A stretch of DNA of 64,000 nucleotides from Flavobacterium cupreum (GCF_003996965.1 NZ_QWDM01000006.1:248001-312000), one strand, 5' to 3'; shown: positions 1 through 8,900, counted from the stretch's first letter. Numbers and translations: made by a program. The notes: generated by a model not told the origin, from the sequence alone.

Positions 1-114
1 TTCGTTCAAATCAACAACAGTCACTTGAATATGGGGACATTTTTGAGCAATTACTGCCATTGTCGGTCCTCCGACATAACCTGCACCAATGCAACAAATT
101 TTGGTTATTTCCAT
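1..114 (-). CDS. ugd: UDP-glucose 6-dehydrogenase, N-terminal fragment (cut by window edge)
   Basis: Only the first 38 codons are inside the window. They begin [18 protein letters not shown], the Rossmann NAD-binding start (GAGYVGGP) of UDP-glucose dehydrogenases, in the form found in the longer animal-like branch of the family. The enzyme oxidises UDP-glucose to UDP-glucuronate in the cytoplasm, a precursor for acidic capsule sugars. It lies 29 bases behind the epimerase on the same strand and is probably the fourth gene of the wza-wzc-epimerase operon. The rest of the gene is outside the window, so neither the catalytic cysteine nor intactness can be checked. Another nucleotide-sugar dehydrogenase of the same fold is possible but less likely. 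Confidence 0.8.
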   Translation of the reverse strand, partial: MEITKICCIGAGYVGGPTMAVIAQKCPHIQVTVVDLNE

Positions 115-143
115 TTAATTATGTATTATCTTAATCTTGGTTT

Positions 144-1127
144 TTATTTCAAATTATTCCAGTACCAGCTTACTGCTTCTTTTAATCCTTCCTGTAAAGA
201 ATATTTCGGATTGTACCCCAACTTGTTTTTAGCTTTCTCAATACTTGCCAGTGAATGCGGAATATCTCCTGCTCTGTTTGCACCATAAATAATTTCTACA
301 TCAGCAATTTTTGCATCAAATTCCGCTAAGTATTTTTTCAGATAGCCTACCAGATCATTTAAGGTATTCCGATCTCCAAATGCTGTATTATAAATAGTAT
401 TTACGGCGTCCTGATTCTGGCTTGTCATAGCCAGTTCATTCATCTGAATTACATTATCAATATAGGTGAAATCACGGGAATAATTCCCATCACCGTTAAT
501 TACAGGGCTTTCGTAGTTCATAAGCTGCATAACAAACTTAGGGATAACCGCGGCATAGGCTCCGCTTGGATCTTGTTTTCTTCCAAAAACATTGAAGTAA
601 CGTAATCCTATCGTTTCTAATCCATAAGTTTTACTGAAAATTTCAGCATATAATTCATTTACATATTTGGTTATGGCATATGGTGAAAGTGGCTTACCAA
701 TAACCTCTTCTACTTTCGGCAATCCTTCAGAATCTCCGTAGGTAGACGAACTTGCTGCATATATAAATCTTTTTATTTTAGCATCGCGGGAGGCTGTTAG
801 CATATTTAAAAAACCGGATACATTTACATCATTCGTTGTTATCGGATCATTTATGGATCTCGGAACAGAACCTAAAGCAGCCTGATGCAAAACATAATCA
901 ACTCCCTCTACAGCCAAAACACAATCGGCAATATTACGAATATCACCTTCAATTAATCTGAAATTTGGATTCTCAATAAAATCTTTCAGGTTATGGCGGT
1001 GCCCTGTCGCAAAATTATCCAGACAAACAACCTTATGTCCCGATTTTAGAAAATGCTCGCATAAGTTTGAACCAATAAAACCGGCACCTCCTGTAATTAA
1101 AATTGTATATTGAGCTGATATTTCCAT
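144..1127 (-). CDS. NAD-dependent UDP-sugar 4-epimerase (extended SDR, WbpP-like)
   Basis: This is a 327-residue extended short-chain dehydrogenase. The NAD-binding motif GGAGFIG is at residues 13-19, an SSSTYG active-site stretch follows, and the catalytic Tyr150 and Lys154 lie in YAITK. Overall it resembles UDP-N-acetylglucosamine/glucuronate 4-epimerases of the WbpP/TviC type, which make galacto-configured precursors for surface polysaccharide. Substrate cannot be fixed from sequence. The frame stays open to a TTG at 1136, but the ATG at 1127 puts the Rossmann strand at the normal distance from the start and is preferred. It follows the autokinase by about 10 bases and precedes the dehydrogenase, so it is cotranscribed with both. 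Confidence 0.85.
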   Translation of the reverse strand: MEISAQYTILITGGAGFIGSNLCEHFLKSGHKVVCLDNFATGHRHNLKDFIENPNFRLIEGDIRNIADCVLAVEGVDYVLHQAALGSVPRSINDPITTNDVNVSGFLNMLTASRDAKIKRFIYAASSSTYGDSEGLPKVEEVIGKPLSPYAITKYVNELYAEIFSKTYGLETIGLRYFNVFGRKQDPSGAYAAVIPKFVMQLMNYESPVINGDGNYSRDFTYIDNVIQMNELAMTSQNQDAVNTIYNTAFGDRNTLNDLVGYLKKYLAEFDAKIADVEIIYGANRAGDIPHSLASIEKAKNKLGYNPKYSLQEGLKEAVSWYWNNLK

Positions 1128-1137
1128 GTACGTCAAA

Positions 1138-3579
1138 TTATTTTTTATTCCATTTACTGAAAATAGATTTTACAAAACTCTTTTGCTCTTCTTCTTCATG
1201 ATATCCGTTAGAATAAGCTCCATAACCATATCCGTATCCGGAACCGTATTTGGCTTTATTTTCATATCCGTTTAAAACGATACTTGCATTGTTTAGTTCT
1301 CCTCTTTTTATCCTGTTATTCAACAAAGTAATCATATCCTTTTTGGTATAATTTTGTCTCACAATATACAAGGTAACATCTGCATACTGGGCCAGCTCTA
1401 AAGCATCCGACACTAATCCGACAGGAGGTGTATCCAGGATGATATAATCGTATTTTTGCTTTAATTCGTCTATCAGTTCCTTCATCGCTTCACTTAAAAT
1501 AAGTTCGGAAGGATTTGGCGGAATCGGACCGGAAAGAATAACATCAAGATTTGCAATACTTGTCGGATTGGTTATTTCCTCCAGGCTTTTCTGTTTAATG
1601 AGGTAATTAACTACTCCCAGATTGTTTGTCAGATTAAACTCGTCAGCTAATCGGGGTTTTCTCAAATCCAAACCTATTATCACTGTTTTCTTTTCACTTA
1701 AAGCAAATACAGTAGCAATATTTATGGAACAAAAAGTTTTACCTTCTCCGCTTATCGAGGACGTAATCATTAAAGTTTTTGCTCCGCTAACCCGTTGTTT
1801 TTTATAAAGGAACTGTAAGGAAGAACGAATTGTTCTAAATGATTCTGAAAGCGCCGATTTCGGCTTATCGAATACTGCCAGGTTGATATTGTCTTTATTA
1901 ACACCAATAACCCCAATAAGAGGAATTTGCGTTAATTTATTAATATCCTCTATATTTTGAATTGAATTATTAACGAAGAAAATCACAAAAACAATCAGCA
2001 AAGGAATCAGCATACCCAGAAACAGGGCCAGTACATAGTTTGCAGAAGTTTTAGGTCCAATGAGATTTCCGCCAATATCTTTTGCCGGATCAATAAAATG
2101 GATATCTGACAAATTGGATGCTTTTACAATTTCTGCTTCATTTCGTTTTTGAAGAAACTCCGTATAAATATTGTCATTTAAATCATATTTTCTTTTAATT
2201 TTCAATAATTCCTGTTGTTCTTCGGGAAGTCTTTTAACAGTACTTTCAGCCTGACCAATTTTCGCATTTATCATCGACAAGTCATACAATAATGAGGATT
2301 TGGCGCTGATGATATTTTCCAGCAGTACATCTTTAACAGCATGCATCTGATTGTCAAAATCCTTAAAAATCTTATCACTTTTTACCGCATAGGACATTTC
2401 GGATCTTTGTGTGGAAAGTGCAATAAGTTTTGAAACATTTACAACAATATTCGGATCCTCGATTCCTGCAACCGACGGCGCCGGCAAACGTGAATAATCG
2501 ACGCTATTATTCAGATATGTTTTTAATGAATTGTAATAGGCAATTTTCCTGGAAATCAAATCTTTCTGAACATCAAAATCCATAATTTTATCCGAAAACT
2601 TGGCTCCCCCGTCTTCAATCTCATAAATATTCTTATCCTTTCGGAAAGATTTCAGCTCATTGCCATTTTCTTTCAGTTGAGATTCCATTGCGACAAGAGT
2701 ACTGTCAATAAATCGTATTGTATTGTTTGCAAATTGGTTTTTTCCGTCGAGCTGAATTTTAATCAGCATTTTTACGGTTGAATTCAGATAATCGACCATT
2801 CTTGCTTTGTTTGTGCCTTGTAAAGACAAAGTCAGCAACGAACCTCCTTTATCATCAGCACTTACATCAATCGCTCTGTAATTAGAAACGGTATTATCAA
2901 AATCATTAAACCGAACAAAATACTCATTCCCTTTATAAAGTCCAGGGTTGTCATTTATTTGTAGTTTCCAGTTCAGGAAAGGCAGCGAAACCTGCTCTCC
3001 GGCTTTATATTTTTTCACGAATTCTACAGGCTGAACTGAAGTATTCGAATAAGTATTTTTGGAATACGTTATTAAGGAAACAGAATTAGTCTCAAACGGA
3101 ATTCTGATTTCGTATACATTTTCACTTAAAAACTTAATACCGATTAAAGTATTGGCAAGCTGTCCTCTCGATTTATCAATGTTTACATAAAAAGGTACTT
3201 CGCCATAAGAATCCACCAGGTTATATTTTCCCTGCGTAAGATAATCAGTGTAGAACTGTAATTTATCAACCACAAGTTCATTATGTGATCTTGACTTTAG
3301 GATGGTTGAAATCCCGTTTACCTGATCCGAAATCCCGCCCCAGTTAAAAACCAGGCTGGTATTTGAAGTAAAAAACGGATTACTTTCTTCCTCAATGGAA
3401 ATCATGGTTTGCATTCCGTAAATTTTTTCTTTTCGAATATTTACCTGATATGCAATTGTAAAGGCAATTATTAAACTAATAAGAAACCATTTCCAATAAC
3501 TCAGAATCTTTAGCAAAAGCCCCTTAAAATCAAAATTCGAATGATTTTCAAACATCGAAAAATCCTTTATATCTAACAT
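1138..3579 (-). CDS. Polysaccharide co-polymerase / tyrosine autokinase (Wzc family)
   Basis: This 813-residue inner-membrane protein combines a Wzz chain-length domain with a cytoplasmic BY-kinase. One membrane segment lies near residues 31-45 and a second near 513-536, with a long periplasmic coiled region between. The kinase has Walker A SGEGKT (610-615), Walker A' IIGLDLRKP (634-642) and Walker B IILDTPP (713-719). A tail rich in tyrosines (Y772, 778, 782, 784, 786, 789, 793) is the expected autophosphorylation cluster. It controls polymerisation and export of capsule or exopolysaccharide together with the Wza-like porin encoded 14 bases upstream. Its length is slightly above that of Proteobacterial Wzc. 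All hallmarks are intact. Confidence 0.92.
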   Translation of the reverse strand: MLDIKDFSMFENHSNFDFKGLLLKILSYWKWFLISLIIAFTIAYQVNIRKEKIYGMQTMISIEEESNPFFTSNTSLVFNWGGISDQVNGISTILKSRSHNELVVDKLQFYTDYLTQGKYNLVDSYGEVPFYVNIDKSRGQLANTLIGIKFLSENVYEIRIPFETNSVSLITYSKNTYSNTSVQPVEFVKKYKAGEQVSLPFLNWKLQINDNPGLYKGNEYFVRFNDFDNTVSNYRAIDVSADDKGGSLLTLSLQGTNKARMVDYLNSTVKMLIKIQLDGKNQFANNTIRFIDSTLVAMESQLKENGNELKSFRKDKNIYEIEDGGAKFSDKIMDFDVQKDLISRKIAYYNSLKTYLNNSVDYSRLPAPSVAGIEDPNIVVNVSKLIALSTQRSEMSYAVKSDKIFKDFDNQMHAVKDVLLENIISAKSSLLYDLSMINAKIGQAESTVKRLPEEQQELLKIKRKYDLNDNIYTEFLQKRNEAEIVKASNLSDIHFIDPAKDIGGNLIGPKTSANYVLALFLGMLIPLLIVFVIFFVNNSIQNIEDINKLTQIPLIGVIGVNKDNINLAVFDKPKSALSESFRTIRSSLQFLYKKQRVSGAKTLMITSSISGEGKTFCSINIATVFALSEKKTVIIGLDLRKPRLADEFNLTNNLGVVNYLIKQKSLEEITNPTSIANLDVILSGPIPPNPSELILSEAMKELIDELKQKYDYIILDTPPVGLVSDALELAQYADVTLYIVRQNYTKKDMITLLNNRIKRGELNNASIVLNGYENKAKYGSGYGYGYGAYSNGYHEEEEQKSFVKSIFSKWNKK

Positions 3580-3593
3580 CTCTGAATCTGGTT

Positions 3594-4382
3594 TTAATTT
3601 TTAAGAAGCAAATAAACTGTTGTGGCCAATGAAAGCAAAGTAATGACAGTACTTATAGATTGTATACCGGTCTGCCCTGTTCCCCATGTTTTCTGCTTTA
3701 ATGGTTTTACGTAAATGTAATCGTTGGGCTGCAAATAATAATAGGGAGACTTCATTACATTGGCATCTGTCAGGTCAATATCATGCATCTGAACGCCCGT
3801 CGGCGTTTGACGAATTACGGTTACCGCTTTTCGATCTCCTACCGTTGTAATATCGCCCGCATTTGCAATAGCCTCCATAATATTTACGTGTGACTGGAAT
3901 AATGTTTTTGTGCCCATGCTTCCAACCTCACCATTGATCGTGTATCTGAAACCGGCTAATTTTACCGTAACAAAAATATTAGCCTCACTTTTAAAATATT
4001 CTTCAAGTAATTTTTTTTCAATCATTAACCGTACTTCCTCAAGTGTATAGCCAATAACATTTATTTCGCCTAAAATCGGCATTCTGATATTTCCATGATC
4101 ATCCACTGTAAATCCGTCAAAATACAAAGCGGACTCTGATTTGTCTGTTACCCCTGAATTAGACTTGCTGAAAATAGAAACCAATTTAGGATCAATTGCC
4201 TTAATATCGACGGTTATTACATCATTTGTTTGCAATCTGTAAGGCTTAGACTCAACAGCTGCGACAGTATTTTGCTCACCTGAGGTATTTTTATCCTGTA
4301 AATACACCAGGTCTTTTACAGGAATGCAGGATGTAAATAGTACACCAGTCAATAGTAATATATAAAAGCTGTTTTTTGTCAT
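3594..4382 (-). CDS. Polysaccharide export outer-membrane lipoprotein (Wza/BexD family)
   Basis: This 262-residue protein starts with a lipoprotein signal peptide whose lipobox LFTSC places the lipidated cysteine at residue 19. A Poly_export domain follows (YRLQTNDVITVDI onward), then SLBB-like segments and a C-terminal hydrophobic helix, as in Wza-type export channels. It should form the outer-membrane exit pore for the polysaccharide whose synthesis is governed by the downstream Wzc-like kinase. It is the first gene of the operon: a Bacteroidota -7 element lies about 18 bases upstream of the ATG. It is shorter than E. coli Wza, which is common in Bacteroidota. Confidence 0.9.
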   Translation of the reverse strand: MTKNSFYILLLTGVLFTSCIPVKDLVYLQDKNTSGEQNTVAAVESKPYRLQTNDVITVDIKAIDPKLVSIFSKSNSGVTDKSESALYFDGFTVDDHGNIRMPILGEINVIGYTLEEVRLMIEKKLLEEYFKSEANIFVTVKLAGFRYTINGEVGSMGTKTLFQSHVNIMEAIANAGDITTVGDRKAVTVIRQTPTGVQMHDIDLTDANVMKSPYYYLQPNDYIYVKPLKQKTWGTGQTGIQSISTVITLLSLATTVYLLLKN

Positions 4383-4399
4383 TGTAAATATTTTATCGG

Positions 4400-4407
4400 C
4401 AAATATA
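4400..4407 (-). promoter_or_regulatory. -7 promoter element of the polysaccharide export operon
   Basis: On the minus strand this reads TATATTTG followed by C, an exact match to the Bacteroidota -7 consensus TAnnTTTGY. About 20 bases further upstream is CTG rather than a clean TTG, so the -33 box is weak. The predicted transcript would have a leader of roughly a dozen bases. Confidence 0.5.
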
Positions 4408-4453
4408 GGTTTTCCTTTAATCTTCAGAAAATCTACCTTTTAATTGATCTTAT

Positions 4454-5074
4454 TTAATTGTTTTTGAAAGTTTTTTCGAACGGAATACGGTGCAAAATAC
4501 TTCTTCCCAGTGTAACTTCGTCTGCATATTCCAACTCGTCCCCTACTGAAATACCTCTCGCAATTGTTGAAATTACGATATCCGATTCACCAATTTGTTT
4601 GTAGATATAGAAATTTGTCGTATCGCCTTCCATTGTAGAGCTCAGGGCAAAAATAATCTCTGTAACGATTCCCGATTTTACTTTTTCCACTAAAGTGGAG
4701 ATATTTAACTGACTTGGGCCAACGCCTTCTATAGGAGAAATTTTTCCGCCCAGAACATGATAAATACCTTTGTATTGCCCTGTATTTTCAATAGCCATTA
4801 CATCCCGAATGTCTTCGACTACGCAAATCAGCTGATGATTTCTTGTTGAATTAGCACAAATTTCACACACTTCTGTATCTGAAATATTATGGCAGCTTTT
4901 ACAAAACTTAATATCCTCGCGCATGTTTAATAATGCCTGGGATAAAAAGCCAGTTTGTTCTTTAGGCTGTTTCAATAAATGCAAAACCAACCGCAAAGCC
5001 GTCCTCTTACCGATTCCGGGCAATTGCGACATTTCACTGACTGCTTTTTCGATCAATTTTGATGAAAATTCCAT
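4454..5074 (-). CDS. recR: Recombination mediator protein RecR
   Basis: This 206-residue protein matches RecR in full. It has an N-terminal helix-hairpin-helix ([17 protein letters not shown]), a C4 zinc motif with Cys58, Cys61, Cys70 and Cys73, and a Toprim domain starting at [11 protein letters not shown]. RecR acts with RecO and RecF to load RecA on gapped DNA. The gene is monocistronic or leads the downstream region; there is no dnaX or ybaB neighbour as in Proteobacteria. A minus-strand TACTTTTG element lies at 5080-5087, just upstream of the ATG, suggesting a very short leader. No anomalies seen. Confidence 0.95.
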   Translation of the reverse strand: MEFSSKLIEKAVSEMSQLPGIGKRTALRLVLHLLKQPKEQTGFLSQALLNMREDIKFCKSCHNISDTEVCEICANSTRNHQLICVVEDIRDVMAIENTGQYKGIYHVLGGKISPIEGVGPSQLNISTLVEKVKSGIVTEIIFALSSTMEGDTTNFYIYKQIGESDIVISTIARGISVGDELEYADEVTLGRSILHRIPFEKTFKNN

Positions 5075-5183
5075 AACTGCAAAAGTACTATTTTATGGTT
5101 TTTCTATTCCGGCTTACTAACAATCAAACTTTCTATCATCGTTAATCAGCAAAAAAAGATACCCGAAAAAATGCTAAAAAAAA

Positions 5184-5552
5184 TTAATATTGATTTGTAG
5201 CCAGCAAAACCAAAGTACAAGCCACTTCTGCCTTGATGTTATTCAGCTCCAGTAATTGATATAATTCAGGATTCTCAGTCCCGGGATTGAATACGACTCT
5301 TTTTGGCTGTGCTTCTATAATATAATTATAGTAATCACGCTGACGGGAAGGATTTAAATATAAAGTTACAGTATCAATATTTTTGACCGGGATTGCTTTT
5401 GTGTAAATTTTCACACCTGCAACTTCACCGGTATTCTGACCAATTGCCAAAACAGTGTGTCCTTTTTGAACCAATGCATTTATGGCTTTATAAGCGTAGC
5501 GGTCTGGTTTTGTGGTAGCACCCAGAACTAAAGTTTTTTTGTTTTTCATCAT
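5184..5552 (-). CDS. CoA-binding domain protein (YccU-like)
   Basis: This small single-domain protein of about 122 residues has a Rossmann-type CoA_binding fold: KKTLVLGATTKPDRYAYKA at the N-terminus, then VVFNPGTENPE and a C-terminal ACTLVLL strand. Such stand-alone domains resemble the N-terminal half of succinyl-CoA ligase alpha subunits and are thought to bind acyl-CoA; the cellular role is unknown. The reading frame extends to a TTG at 5579, but tandem ATG codons at 5552 and 5549 fit the family start. A TACTTTTG promoter element at 5567-5574 overlaps the extended frame, which also argues for the shorter start. Confidence 0.8.
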   Translation of the reverse strand: MMKNKKTLVLGATTKPDRYAYKAINALVQKGHTVLAIGQNTGEVAGVKIYTKAIPVKNIDTVTLYLNPSRQRDYYNYIIEAQPKRVVFNPGTENPELYQLLELNNIKAEVACTLVLLATNQY

Positions 5553-5703
5553 TTTAAAATATGCTACAAAAGTAATCAAAAAGTATGAGCTTATTTTAGG
5601 TTATTTTCACAGAAATACCAGCAATAAAAAAAACAATATCGAAACATGAATATGCCATGAAATGTTAAAAATTGACTATTTTTACTTCACTAACCCAGAC
5701 AAC

Positions 5704-6333
5704 ATGGATTTATTCATTTATTTATTTGCCGCTCTTTTCTCAGTATTGAACCCCATTGGCACCGTTCCCATTTTTGTGGGACTGACACAGCATGACTCCC
5801 AAAAAGAGCGCTCGAGAATTTCATTATGGACCGCTATAAACGTTTTCATCATTTTGATTGTTTCTTTTTTTATTGGCCAATATGTATTGACTTTTTTTGG
5901 AATCAGCATTGACGCACTTCGAATTGCAGGCGGAATTGTAATTGTAAACTCAGGATTCTCCTTACTTTCCGGAAAATTCAATAAAAAACGAGGAATAAAT
6001 AAAAAAATAGAAACCGATGCACAGCAACGAAATGACATCGCCTTAACGCCTTTGGCCATACCAATGCTTGCAGGCCCGGGATCAATTTCCCTGTTGATTG
6101 CCTTTTATCAGGAGCATCATCAAATGGAAGAAATAATTTTTTCCTGTCTGGCTATTCTGGCTATCGCCGTTGCAATCTATGTTATTTTAAAAAGTGCCCA
6201 TTATTTAGCCCGAATATTAGGAGCCTCAGGAATTGTGGCCATTTCCAGAATTGTTGGATTTATTGTTATCTCAATCGGAATTCAATATATCGTTAGTTCA
6301 ATCATTAATATTGTAAAAGGAAATCTGATGTAA
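5704..6333 (+). CDS. MarC family integral membrane protein
   Basis: This hydrophobic protein of 209 residues has about six predicted membrane segments and the family hallmarks FAALFSVLNPIGTVPIF near the N-terminus and PLAIPMLAGPGSI in the middle. The MarC family (UPF0056) was once linked to multiple antibiotic resistance, but that link was withdrawn and the function is unknown. The ATG at 5704 (MDLFIYLFAALF) is chosen because the family begins just before the first membrane helix; an in-frame ATG at 5662 would add 14 polar residues. The gene is divergent from the CoA-binding gene and upstream of the XRE regulator on the same strand. Confidence 0.85.
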   Translation: MDLFIYLFAALFSVLNPIGTVPIFVGLTQHDSQKERSRISLWTAINVFIILIVSFFIGQYVLTFFGISIDALRIAGGIVIVNSGFSLLSGKFNKKRGINKKIETDAQQRNDIALTPLAIPMLAGPGSISLLIAFYQEHHQMEEIIFSCLAILAIAVAIYVILKSAHYLARILGASGIVAISRIVGFIVISIGIQYIVSSIINIVKGNLM

Positions 6334-6456
6334 TTTATTTTATACTATAATATTCTTACAAAAATAATATTTTACAGGATATTTTTTTATCTTTAAAACT
6401 CGGAATTTTTAATCGAAATGGCTTTATCTTTGAGCCTTTAGAAATTTATATTTATT

Positions 6457-6861
6457 ATGGAACAGAAAATACATCAGGGAAGAAACGTAAAACGTTTCAG
6501 AGAAATGCTTGGTATCAAACAGGAATCATTGGCTTTTGATCTGGGAAATGACTGGAATCAAAAGAAAATTTCTATGCTGGAGCAAAAAGATGTAATTGAA
6601 GATGCTATCCTGGATCAAATTTCACATGCCTTAAAAATTCCTGTGGAAGCTTTTCAGAATTTTGATGAAGAGCAGGCTATAAATATTATTTCTAATACTT
6701 TTCATGATACTCAGGGCCTGATAAATTACAACCCAACTTTCAATAATAACCCAATTGAGAAACTAATCAAGCTGCATGAAGAAAAAATTGAGTTATACGA
6801 GCGTATGCTGAAAGAAAAAGATGAAATGATGGCAAGGCTTGAAAAACTAATCAATAAGTAG
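6457..6861 (+). CDS. XRE-type helix-turn-helix regulator with C-terminal coiled coil
   Basis: This 134-residue protein has an N-terminal HTH_XRE DNA-binding domain (about residues 7-66), a linker containing NFDEE and NTFHDT, and a charged C-terminal helix ending KIELYERMLKEKDEMMARL that should form a coiled coil. The same architecture recurs in the minus-strand gene at 27486-27902, so the two are paralogues. Targets are unknown. A TATCTTTG -7 element lies at 6425-6432, which puts the start of transcription about 20 bases before the ATG. A bidirectional terminator follows the gene at 6891-6920. Confidence 0.8.
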   Translation: MEQKIHQGRNVKRFREMLGIKQESLAFDLGNDWNQKKISMLEQKDVIEDAILDQISHALKIPVEAFQNFDEEQAINIISNTFHDTQGLINYNPTFNNNPIEKLIKLHEEKIELYERMLKEKDEMMARLEKLINK

Positions 6862-6890
6862 CATTAGACATCATAATTTATAAAAAAAAC

Positions 6891-6920
6891 AAAGGCTCAA
6901 CTAAATAGTTGAGCCTTTTT
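6891..6920. terminator. Bidirectional intrinsic terminator between convergent genes
   Basis: A perfect 12-bp stem (aaaggctcaact at 6891-6902, its complement at 6907-6918) with a 4-base loop is followed by T's and preceded by an A tract. It can stop both the XRE gene and the convergent CtlX-like gene. Confidence 0.9.
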
Positions 6921-6945
6921 AATATCAAATTTTATTATTTCGCTT

Positions 6946-7881
6946 TTAACTTCTTGGCAAAAATACTTCCGCCATCATGCATCTTGCACTTCCTCCGCCA
7001 CAAGCTTCGATGGTATCCAGGCTTGAGCTCAAAATTTCAGCATGGGCTTCTAATTGCGTGATTTGTTTTGGAGTTAAACTCTGGTGAGCCGAGGCACTCA
7101 TTACAAGATACTTTTTATCGTTTGTTCCTTTTACTTCCAGCATATTTCCGGCAAAATTATTTACCTGAGCTTCTGTAATAAGAATAATCTCTTTTTTATC
7201 TGCTTTTAGGTTATCCAGAACCATTTTGCGTTCTTTTTTATCATCGATACAATCTGCACAAATAACAGCAAAAGTTTCACCCAAACACATCATTACATTG
7301 GTATGATAAATTAGTTTACGCTCGCCATCAACAGTTTGAAATGCTTCGAAAATTACCGGTGCATAATCAAAATCTTCGCAGAATTCAATAAATAACTCCT
7401 CATCGGCGCGAGGTGACAAAGCACAATATGCTTTTGCATTAGCTCTGTCTAAAAGTAAACTTCCTGTTCCTTCGAGAAAAAACCCGTCTTCTTCAGCCGA
7501 CGTATAATCCATTATATTGGCAATTTCAAAACCTTTGTCTTCAAGAGTGTCTAAAATATCCTCACGACGTTCCTGACGACGATTTTCGGCAAACATAGGG
7601 TACAATGCCACATCACCATTTTCATGGAATGAAACCCAGTTGTTTGGAAAAATACTATCGGGCGTATCTGTTTCAAGCGTATCTTCAATAACTGTAACAT
7701 CAACTCCTACCGCTCTCAGTTTTTCTACAAAAGCATCAAATTCCTGTTGTGCTTTCGCATTTACCGTACTTGGCAAAAGTCCGTCTAATACTTTTTGGTA
7801 ATAATTATTTACAGCCGTTTGCTCATTCATCCTGAAAGCTACCGGACGAATCATTACGATGGCATTTGTAGTTTGTTTCAT
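6946..7881 (-). CDS. ctlX: Citrulline utilisation hydrolase / amidinotransferase-fold protein (CtlX-like)
   Basis: This 311-residue protein belongs to the guanidino-modifying (pentein) superfamily. It starts with MIRPVAFRMNEQTAVNNYYQ, carries FPNNWVSFHENG, a YHTNVMMCLG histidine block, and a C-terminal GGGSARCMMAEVFLPR containing the expected nucleophile Cys301. This pattern matches the group annotated as citrulline utilisation hydrolase or DDAH-like hydrolase; the exact substrate (citrulline, methylated arginine or another ureido compound) is not fixed by the sequence. It lies immediately downstream of a second pentein enzyme on the same strand, separated by an 85-base spacer filled by an inverted repeat. 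Confidence 0.8.
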   Translation of the reverse strand: MKQTTNAIVMIRPVAFRMNEQTAVNNYYQKVLDGLLPSTVNAKAQQEFDAFVEKLRAVGVDVTVIEDTLETDTPDSIFPNNWVSFHENGDVALYPMFAENRRQERREDILDTLEDKGFEIANIMDYTSAEEDGFFLEGTGSLLLDRANAKAYCALSPRADEELFIEFCEDFDYAPVIFEAFQTVDGERKLIYHTNVMMCLGETFAVICADCIDDKKERKMVLDNLKADKKEIILITEAQVNNFAGNMLEVKGTNDKKYLVMSASAHQSLTPKQITQLEAHAEILSSSLDTIEACGGGSARCMMAEVFLPRS

Positions 7882-7896
7882 AATCTTTATATTTTT

Positions 7897-7959
7897 GTTT
7901 CAGGTTTCAGGTTTCAAGTTTCGTAAAGAACGTAAAACTTGAAACCTGAAACTTGAAAC
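7897..7959. repeat. Inverted repeat built of 7-base units (gtttcag)
   Basis: The left arm 7897-7921 and right arm 7935-7959 are complementary over 25 positions with one G-T mismatch, around a 13-base loop. Each arm is itself made of tandem copies of gtttcag/gtttcaa. The element fills the spacer between the two pentein genes and could form a strong cruciform or RNA hairpin. There is no T tract, so it is not a typical terminator. Confidence 0.85.
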
Positions 7960-7966
7960 TCATTTT

Positions 7967-8881
7967 TTAGTCTCTAATTAAAGGTAAAGTCGAACATCTC
8001 AACAACCCTTCCTGCTTGGCAATTTCAGCGTATGGAATTTCTTCCACCGTAAAACCATTTGCACGTAACCAATTGTTAAGTCTGGTAAAGTTTTTCTCTG
8101 AAACCACCACATTCGTATCTATTGAAAACACATTCGAAAACATATGGTACATTTCATTTCTTTCGATGTGAAATAAGTTTTCTTTTCCAAAAAGGTTTAC
8201 TAAGTACAGATAATCTGCCTCTTCTCGGAATCCTCTTTTATAGATAATTCCTTTATCTTTTCCTACCGGCTGAAAACAACAATCTAAATGTAAGGCATTG
8301 TCTCTTGCTTCAAGTTTAGATTTAACCAGATCAAATTCTTTAACTATTTTATTCGGGAATAAGGCTTTAATATAATTTACACCCTGCATATTGGTTCGGG
8401 CAGTGATATAATCTTTGTAATCACTTCCTTTATAAGTTCCGATAAAAATATGATCGTTCCAAAGCATGACATCCCCGCCTTCGATATGAACTTCTTCCGG
8501 AGGACGAACCACTTTTGTTGCATCCATCTGATCTAGTACATATTGAATAGCATCCAGTTCTCTTTCTCGGTCCGGTAAAATATTAGATTTAACAAAAGTA
8601 TCATCAATAACAAAACCAATATCCCTGGCAAAAATCTGGTTGTAATTTTCGATCATCTCAGGACGATAGACTGTTACATCGTACTTTTGAAAAACAGCAT
8701 TAAAAGCATCCATTTCAGCAACCATATCTTTTTCAATAGGATAAGTTCCTGCCTTAATATGTTCCAATGATTTAGGATCATAGGCCTCATCAATAGATGG
8801 AGTTGGCCCATTATGAACAGCAGAACCCAAAACTACGGCACGTAATCTTGACGTTTCGTTCTTTACATTTAATTGCAACAT
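7967..8881 (-). CDS. Arginine deiminase-family protein (amidinotransferase fold)
   Basis: This 304-residue pentein-fold enzyme has the catalytic set expected for arginine deiminase relatives: an aspartate in IFARDIGFV, EGGDVM, the histidine in ALHLDCCF, and the nucleophile Cys296 in LLRCSTLPLIR. The family hydrolyses or transfers the guanidino group of arginine-like substrates in the cytoplasm. It is shorter than classical ArcA (about 410 residues) because the extra helical domain is absent, so it is closer to DDAH/amidinotransferase-like members and its substrate is uncertain. It probably forms a two-gene unit with the CtlX-like gene downstream. A TATATTTG element at 8901-8908 is its likely -7 box. 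Confidence 0.78.
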   Translation of the reverse strand: MLQLNVKNETSRLRAVVLGSAVHNGPTPSIDEAYDPKSLEHIKAGTYPIEKDMVAEMDAFNAVFQKYDVTVYRPEMIENYNQIFARDIGFVIDDTFVKSNILPDRERELDAIQYVLDQMDATKVVRPPEEVHIEGGDVMLWNDHIFIGTYKGSDYKDYITARTNMQGVNYIKALFPNKIVKEFDLVKSKLEARDNALHLDCCFQPVGKDKGIIYKRGFREEADYLYLVNLFGKENLFHIERNEMYHMFSNVFSIDTNVVVSEKNFTRLNNWLRANGFTVEEIPYAEIAKQEGLLRCSTLPLIRD

Positions 8882-8900
8882 AACTTTATTATATTTTGGG

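Noticed and set aside
25..288. Plus-strand frame across the start of the dehydrogenase and end of the epimerase
   Set aside because: It is antisense to two well-supported genes and has no recognisable protein features.
7897..7959. CRISPR array
   Set aside because: The 7-base units are directly adjacent and form an inversion; there are no unique spacers and no cas genes.
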